Source of the DNA: Xestospongia bergquistia
Taxonomy: Eukaryota; Porifera; Demospongiae; Haplosclerida; Petrosiidae
Reading direction: 5' to 3'
Assembly: GCA_963965975.1 (NCBI GenBank)
Contig: OZ014424.1
Coordinates: forward strand, 3,968,001-4,032,000
DNA: 64,000 nucleotides
Shown here: in pieces, positions 57,475-64,000 of the stretch
Layout: every line of letters starts with the position of its first letter
Numbering within the stretch: the first letter of the stretch is position 1
Made by a program: the position numbers and the translations under genes
The notes under the pieces: model-generated
The model's input: the letters and a program-made list of their open reading frames with translations, nothing else
Database searches by the model: none
What the model was told of the DNA's origin: nothing

Positions 57475-58888
57475 TGTTAGATATTGAATAAATCACAGGA
57501 TAAATTTTGACATGGACAGCCATACCATACAATAAACAATAAAGCACCTACAACTAATTGATCACATTTTAGATAATATACACAAAAATTATAAAGATCT
57601 CAGCACTTAGACACAAACAAAGTAATGACATAAAACAAGATTATAATAGTAAATTATATATATATATATATATATGTTCGAACGTACTTACTCTACAATG
57701 AAATATTGACTAAAGCTAGAGACAGTATAATTATTAGTACTGTCTATAGGTATAGAATTCTAGAAATATGAGCAGAGAAGCAAGATGTTTTGAGCATGAT
57801 CAGTTACACATATTGTTGTAGACCTAGAAGTTAGTGCAAATGTAATTCATTGGTTGATATACACATAAGTATTTTAATGATATGGTTTATTTTCATTCAC
57901 CACCACATACAACACTGCATGCAACAATGGGGTCCAAAATGATTATAGGATTGCATCGCATGCTGTAGATATATATACAATGGTTTGGTATGGTTTACAT
58001 TATGTTTGAATATTTGTATTTCTTGATGGTGAAGTCCAAAAATATGAATTTTAAATAAGTATATTTACAATAGAGAATATGAATTATAAACGGATATATT
58101 TACAATAAATTATACCTATCCACGGCATAATCACACTGAGTTATGACTTGCCGTTTGTGGCATTATTACATATTGCAATAATGGGAGGGACCCGCTGTGC
58201 AAAGAGTCAATAATCACATGAAAGCCACACCCAATATTGGAATATTAATTTTAACACAGGCCACATGCCACACTGAGTAGTTTGTATTCTTGAACCCAAC
58301 ATAGCGTGAGGTGAGGGATGATTAAGCTGTTTAAAGAAAGAGTTGCTTGGTAACATGCTGATGACATCATCATATTTGCATTTAAATTCTTGTGCTAAGT
58401 TTTTTGTCTGCCAGTTGCTTTTATGATTTGTTTTGGTAATTAGATGATAAAATCTCATTAAGGATTATGAAGGAAGGAATTCTGTTGACAATAAAAGATT
58501 GCTCTGTGGTACCGGTTATGACAACGACTCCATTTGTGACAATGGGGACTCACATCTCTGATCTTAAGCTGAATGTGAAAATAGACTTATGGCAATTACC
58601 AAAGTCCTAGATGTGCTAAGCTCTCAGAGAAGAAATCAATTCTATATTAGTATTGACTGGCAAGTGTAAGTTTGCCATCCCAGTAGTGTCAGTAACAATA
58701 ACATACAAAAAAATTTAAATATTGTCTACATTAATACTGTTTGTTGTTTACTTAGTGTACTTTCTATGCTGTTTTGCCACTATATGGAAATATTAATATT
58801 GCAGAGCAGATACATATAGTTGGTGCGCCATTCACGAAGACATATGGCTTCATCTTGATACAAATGGAGGCATTCTCCAAAATATTAT

Positions 58889-59533
58889 GCATTGAAAATT
58901 TAGTGTTATAGCATAACAAACTGCAAACAAAAACATTACATAATATTCTTTAATATTGGCTGGATAACTTGCCATTTCATTATGATTGGTTGTTTAAAAG
59001 TTAACAACTTTTGAGAAGGATGTCACTTGCTGAATTGTTTGTAAGGTAAAAACAGTGCTTTGCTTCTAGGTGGTTGCAAGTTTGTAGTTTTATGAGGCAC
59101 AAGCAAAGGAAAGTTAAATTTGTGGGTTTTGCAACACATGATCCAAAATTATATTGTGTAGCCCAACACAATTCTACTTTGGACCACATTTTGCCCGAAA
59201 ATAGAAGACACAGTTCATACACATAAATAATTTACATTTTAAGAAATCCTACTCACTTAGATAACTAGTCCCAGTTACTTGATATGATAACTATGGGTGT
59301 CACTTGAATCACATAGCAACCTCAATCATATGATAAATACCACCTGACTATAAGACACTGGACTTGAAATGAGACTAAGCAGTTACAACTACAAACACAG
59401 ACTTCAGATCAAAGTATGACATGTCATGGAAATCACGTGATAACAATTCCGATATATTATATATATGCTATACATATTATATTATATATGTTTATATAGT
59501 TTGACCTCTATGTGGACGTGCATGGGATTAATT
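58889..59533. other. 5' flank of TPR/GIY-YIG copy B, non-coding
   Basis: From about 59115 the sequence parallels 7330-7730 (5' flank of copy A) with more indels. No gene. Confidence 0.45.
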
Positions 59534-59543
59534 CTATATATAG
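59534..59543 (+). promoter_or_regulatory. TATA-like element of TPR/GIY-YIG gene copy B
   Basis: CTATATATAG followed by CAGTTGCAACAGTAGCC, 36 bp before the ATG, matching copy A. Confidence 0.4.
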
Positions 59544-59578
59544 CAGTTGCAACAGTAGCCACAAGTTAGAAAAAGGTC

Positions 59579-61306
59579 ATGGAAATTCGAGAAAAAGAAT
59601 TAGGTATTTCTGTTTACTTGCAGTGTCATAAAAAAAGAGCCATTAATCACTTTACTAAATGGTTGGAGAATCATCCTGATGATTTTGAATGTTTTATGTA
59701 TCGTGGAAATTGCTATGAAGTACTTGGTAAGAAAGAAGAAGCCTGTTATGATTACGAAAATGCGAAAAGTAACGGTGATGCTTGCGAATGCAAAGTTGCT
59801 GAAGGTCTTGACCTTCGAATAAATGGTAAACCCGAGGAAACATCTTTTCTTTTTGAAGAAACTACAAGGACATTTCCGTTAGAGGCCATTGGATGGCATT
59901 TCCATGGAATAGATCGTTTTAATCAAGGCCTTTATGATGAAGTAACAATTGCTGCTTTACAGAAAGCTATTAAATTAAACTATCGACGATCAGCAGTCAC
60001 TCATTATTTTCTCGGTCTTCTTTTTGACAAAATAGGAGCTACTGAAGAATCCATCGCTCATTTAGAAATTGCTATTGTGCTACAACCAACTTTCACTCTT
60101 TGTCATATAGCACTCGGAGAAGCTTTTCTTAAGACAGGCTTATATGAAGAAGCAAGCCAGCAATTCTATGAAGCAGAGAATTTAAATGATACTCAGTGCA
60201 TGGAAAATGCAGGTTTAGCTCTGGTATATATTCATAAAGGGAATGAAGAAGCTGCAATAATAGAAGCTGCCATTGCTATTGAAAAGGCAGAAAGTAGTGA
60301 GAGATATAATGGAGGTACAAGACCTCAAGCTGCCACTAGCACTTCTGGTGGAGGTGATGATGGTGGTAATAGTAGTGGGAGCAGTGACGAGAGCAGTAGT
60401 GACGATGAGGAGTCCCTACAACCTACAGAAACACATCAACCTGTTGACTATGAAATGGATATAAAACCAAGGAGAAAAACATTTTCACGAGCAGAGTATT
60501 TCATGGGTTCAGGCAAAAAAAAGACATTCTTTCAAGTTAAAATACGTAGAAAGTTTAAATGGGTATCCTTTGACACATCTGGTGATGGAGACCGGGTAAT
60601 AAATGTGTGGAAAGGAGAGAATAAACGAGGAAAAATATCAGATATTACTTTGGAATCATCATATATTCTGACAATTGGAAAGTTTGGAAAGATAGACAAC
60701 AAGCAAAAAGGAAGCATCATAGAAAGAGATCAATTTATAGAGCCAAATCAACCACCAGAAACGTGTGTATCATATGTACATACCAAATATCAATGCACAA
60801 CCTGCCTATATAAATATAATGAAAGAAAAGGCATAAAACAACAACATTCACTAGAATTGCCAATAGAGACTACTCCATCACAGTCATTTACATGTGATGA
60901 TTCTCAATGCAAAACCTGCAAGCATGTGAAAAGTGACACCATTGTTACAAGCACAAGCACAGGGAAGTCATATGTTGTAAAAGCTCACTCTGAACCCTGC
61001 AAAGTTGCCTATGTCATCTATCTTCTTGAATGCAAAAAATGTAAAATGCAATATGTTGGAAAAACTAAGAGAACTCTATCTGAAAGATTCAGTGAACATC
61101 TATATGATATTAAGCATGGACATAACAAGTCAGTATCTAAACATTTTAATCAACCAGGACATTCCTCAGATGATGTAACCATTACAATTCTTGAACAGAT
61201 AGAAGACCCTTGCAAATGCAAACTAAAGGAAAGGGAGAAGTATTGGATTGAGAAAATGGGAACTATGCATCCACATGGCCTAAATTTAAGACTACCTACA
61301 TGTTAA
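59579..61306 (+). CDS. TPR - acidic linker - Cys-rich - GIY-YIG endonuclease fusion, copy B
   Basis: A single intact 575-residue frame, the same architecture as copy A: TPR-type helices (~1-237), Ser/Gly/Asp linker (~240-285), basic middle, CTTC and CDDSQCKTC pairs, and a GIY-YIG nuclease from ~478 (VIYLLEC, QYVGKT, SERFSEHL, REKYWIEKMG, GLNLR; all expected catalytic positions present). The residues IGWHFHGIDR to AIEKAES differ from copy A at only about two or three positions, whereas the first 95 residues, the start of the linker and the C-terminal 180 residues differ much more. No introns, same TATA-ATG spacing, same satellite downstream. Both copies staying open argues for selection on the protein. 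Confidence 0.85.
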   Translation: MEIREKELGISVYLQCHKKRAINHFTKWLENHPDDFECFMYRGNCYEVLGKKEEACYDYENAKSNGDACECKVAEGLDLRINGKPEETSFLFEETTRTFPLEAIGWHFHGIDRFNQGLYDEVTIAALQKAIKLNYRRSAVTHYFLGLLFDKIGATEESIAHLEIAIVLQPTFTLCHIALGEAFLKTGLYEEASQQFYEAENLNDTQCMENAGLALVYIHKGNEEAAIIEAAIAIEKAESSERYNGGTRPQAATSTSGGGDDGGNSSGSSDESSSDDEESLQPTETHQPVDYEMDIKPRRKTFSRAEYFMGSGKKKTFFQVKIRRKFKWVSFDTSGDGDRVINVWKGENKRGKISDITLESSYILTIGKFGKIDNKQKGSIIERDQFIEPNQPPETCVSYVHTKYQCTTCLYKYNERKGIKQQHSLELPIETTPSQSFTCDDSQCKTCKHVKSDTIVTSTSTGKSYVVKAHSEPCKVAYVIYLLECKKCKMQYVGKTKRTLSERFSEHLYDIKHGHNKSVSKHFNQPGHSSDDVTITILEQIEDPCKCKLKEREKYWIEKMGTMHPHGLNLRLPTC

Positions 61307-62399
61307 CAATCTTATTAAACTTTAAGTTTAATATATGTATGCATATATAAACCATGCATGTTTAATCACGTGTGTGAGTGTATAGCTGTATAACCTTCAG
61401 TAGTCTTTAGTAATAATAGTAGTCTTCAATGATAACTTATCGTCATCTTCCCCAAAAATTTTGTCTGGAAACTACAAATCTGAAGAATAAGCTAAAATAG
61501 GCAACAAAGGTTTAGAGCTATATAATTAACTATTTAAGAAGAGTAATATAATTATAGGTACTCAGCATTGAAATAATGACTGGTAAAACTCATTATTGCT
61601 TAAGCTGATATCGGATAGAATAAGACTTTTTACTGCTAAAATTAACTAATATATGAATAATGACATTTTTAATTTGAATCTAACACTAACAACACCCTGG
61701 CCACATCACTCTTATGACTAATTAATTAAAAGAAGTGCATAGGCAGTTAATAATTTAATTTGTCATCTTTAAATTGACACAGACTAGAAATATTAAAAAA
61801 CTATATCTGTAAACCATTCTGCCACTCCATGAGAATTTACTAATACTTAGAATAAAATATGGAACATGAAGGCTTCTTTACTTTGGTAAATAATATTAAA
61901 ACTATAGGCGTGGCAAGTGGCAGCTTAACAATAATGAGGTGTGGCAGTGAGTCACAGGCAAGAATGTTTCTTGGCTAACTTAAGTATATATGTAGACTCG
62001 TGTAGCTTTTGTAACACTTAATATATCAGTAGTCTCACAGAAGCAATACCTCCTTCTAGATGTATCTATTATCACTACAACTGTTGGTAAAGAAGGCTGT
62101 TATGGTGAGTGAAATTTACTATAAATTGTAGAAAAGTGTATTATGTACTTATATTAGTTTTTCTTGAACAAATAGTCGTTCCATCTTGCCTTTCTTTTTC
62201 GGAAAGGTCTTTCTGACTTTTCAAGCTTTGTCTTCTGTAGACAGCCTTTTATCTAAAGTAACTTGTTAGTACTTAAAGTTTGCTTTTTCTCTGTTTGGTT
62301 TGGTAGCTGTAGATACTGTCGTTGTCGAGGTAGAACAAAATTGAAGTAAGATTCGCCCACGCAAGTGAGTGGCAAGAGTTAAAATTTCATGATTCTAAT
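61307..62399. other. 3' flank of TPR/GIY-YIG copy B, non-coding
   Basis: Diverged match to 9519-10660. An insertion-like unmatched part lies at about 61460-61680. No gene. Confidence 0.45.
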
Positions 62400-64000
62400 A
62401 CACAACTCCTTTTGTGGTACAAGTTTACTCAGCTGCACAGAATGCATGGCATGCTTATGTCAACTCTGAGAATGTCCCTGGTGCCTAATTAGAATCTCCC
62501 TCGTCATTAATCATTACTTGCTTAACTCTATAGAGGCTTGCCATGTATAATAGGCTAAGTATTCTGATAGTATAAAAGGTTTACATAATTAGACACATGA
62601 CATGAAATGATGACTAGGAGGGACATTAATTCTCATGGTAATTGTAGTTTTGACAGATGTATGCCATGGAGGATAAGCTGAATATTCTGATACCATAAAA
62701 GGTTTGCCAAACTCACAATTACTGTGAGAGAATGCTTAGTCATGACTTCATAATTATGTGCCTGTTGTCCTACTATACAAATACTTTTTGGATTACAGAG
62801 CTTACTCAACATGAAATGCCTCTATCAAAACTATAATTACAATGAGGATGCCCCTAGCCATAACTTCATATGATATGTCTACTGTCTTATGTGCTTTTGT
62901 CAAAACACTGTCTATCTATTGTTATAAGTCATTACTTCATAGTCATGTGCCTAGCTATACAAGTCCTTATATGGTATCAGATTACTCAGCTTATTCTGAA
63001 TGGCATACATCACAATTACTCTGAGAATGTCCTAGCCTTGTCATCACGTTAGTTAAGTCCTAACTATACATATGCTTTTAAGGTTTAAGAATACTCAACT
63101 TGCCACAACTACTATGAAAGTGTCCCTGGTCATTACTTTGTAGTAATTATAGTAATACTTTTCTCTGTCAAAACTACAATTACTATGAGAATCTATGTCC
63201 CTGGTTACTACTGCATAGTCATGTGTTTATTGTCTTACTATGAATATCCTTTTAAGGTAATAGAATACTCAGCTAACTATGCATGGGATGCCTCTGTCAA
63301 AACCTCAATTACTATGAGAATGTCCTGGTCATCGAAATCATAGTCATGTGTCTATTGTCTTACTATACAAATCTTTTGATGGTATCATTTCATGCCTGCC
63401 AAATGTAAACACAATTAATAGTTATAATTTCACATATGCCTGTTGTCTTACTATACAAATCCTTTCAGATTATTCAGCTTACTCTGCATGGCAGCCCTCT
63501 ATCATAACCATAATTACTGTGAGAATGTCCCTGGTAATAACTTCATAGTCATATGTCTACTGTTTTCCTATTCAAGTGCTTTTGTCAAAACAGTGTTTGT
63601 CTATTGTTATAAGTCATTACTTCATAGTCATGTGCCTAACTATACAAGTCCTTTTATGGTATCAGATTACTCAGCTTATTTTACATGCAACACATCTGTA
63701 AAATCTACAATTACTATGAGAATGTCTCTGGTCATCACTTCAGTTAAGTGCCTAACTATACATATCCTTTTAAGGTACCAAAAAACTCAATTTACCATTA
63801 TTATTATGAGAGTGTTCCTGGTCATAACTTCATAGTAACTTGTCTATTGCTTCTGTAGATATCCTTTTATGGTATGAGATTACTCAGTTTACTCTGTCAA
63901 AGACACAGTTATTATGAGAATGTCCCTGGTCATCACTACATAGTCATGTCTCTATTGTCTTAATATACAAGTTTTTTTATTACTCAGTTTCAAGTAAATA
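62400..64000. repeat. ~120-bp satellite array, second location (continues past window end)
   Basis: Same unit words as the array at 10.66-15.05 kb, including an inverted patch at about 62520-62710. The piece CACATATGCCTGTTGTCTTA + CTATACAAATCC (63430-63461) is the uninterrupted version of the site that holds the MULE insertion in the first array. No MULE is present here within the window. Confidence 0.85.

Larger units (their letters stand above)
54991..58888. repeat. Segmental duplication, copy B (~3.9 kb; partner 32392-36299)
   Basis: Same order and orientation as copy A. It adds a short extra stretch near 55280-55330 (AATTGATCAAACTAATACTG) absent from copy A. It includes relic 3 of the unknown gene (54991-55790), the second broken membrane-protein gene and the short frames at 58207-58458 (-) and 58467-58610 (+). 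It sits between TPR/GIY-YIG pseudogene C and intact copy B. Confidence 0.85.

Noticed and set aside
1-64000. CRISPR arrays, operons or other prokaryotic systems
   Set aside because: Tandem repeats here have no spacer structure; genes have spliceosomal introns and metazoan domains. This is nuclear eukaryotic DNA.
1-64000. tRNA or rRNA genes
   Set aside because: I looked for B-box-like GGTTCGA contexts and rRNA-like conserved stretches and found none that would fold convincingly; a tRNAscan run would be decisive.

Overview
This is a eukaryotic, strongly AT-rich, low-gene-density window. Introns can be very short (51 bp in the first gene), splice sites are canonical GT-AG, and coding exons are separated by kilobases of repeats. 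The gene content points to an early-branching metazoan. There is a COR-like/death-domain protein, a giant beta-helix membrane protein, a follistatin/Kazal/EF-hand (SPARC-like) secreted protein, alanyl-tRNA synthetase and NIT2-type omega-amidase fragments, and fibronectin-III relics. A demosponge such as Amphimedon is my best guess; this is inference from gene style, not a database match.

Layout. 1-2437: 3' part of a multi-exon COR-like/death-domain gene (+). 2438-7700: no convincing gene, one small inverted-repeat element. 7779-9518: intronless gene (+) fusing TPR repeats, an acidic Ser/Gly linker, a Cys-rich segment and a GIY-YIG endonuclease of Penelope-element type. 10.66-15.05 kb: ~120-bp satellite invaded by a Mutator-like (MULE) element, then amplified as a ~1.19-kb higher-order unit. 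15.3-19.0 kb: relics of FN3 exons and a pogo/jerky-type transposase (both -). 22.2-23.04 kb: two foldback elements, one a hAT MITE with an exact 8-bp target duplication. 24.29-27.92 kb: large single-exon beta-helix/multi-TM protein gene, followed downstream by decayed copies of itself and its neighbours (28.6-33.7 kb). 33.9-34.9 kb: broken multi-pass membrane protein gene (-). 37.25-38.03 kb: second MULE derivative with FLYWCH and C-terminal pieces. 40.3-43.7 kb and 48.5 kb: isolated alanyl-tRNA synthetase exons in non-collinear order, bracketed by an inverted repeat containing a 45-bp minisatellite. 46.0-47.9 kb: SPARC/follistatin-like gene (+). 50.25-50.72 kb: C-terminal NIT2 exons (+). 53.5-55.0 kb: a death-fold-like start joined to a 5'- and 3'-truncated TPR/GIY-YIG pseudogene. 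54.99-58.89 kb: ~3.9-kb direct duplicate of 32.39-36.30 kb. 59.58-61.31 kb: second intact TPR/GIY-YIG gene, followed by the same satellite as the first.

The window is dominated by segmental duplication. Three blocks recur: TPR/GIY-YIG gene plus satellite; beta-helix gene plus downstream relics; and the membrane-protein gene. The most unusual object is the TPR/GIY-YIG fusion family (two intact copies and one chimeric pseudogene), which looks like a Penelope-type endonuclease captured by a host TPR gene. Its copies are mosaics of near-identical and diverged blocks.
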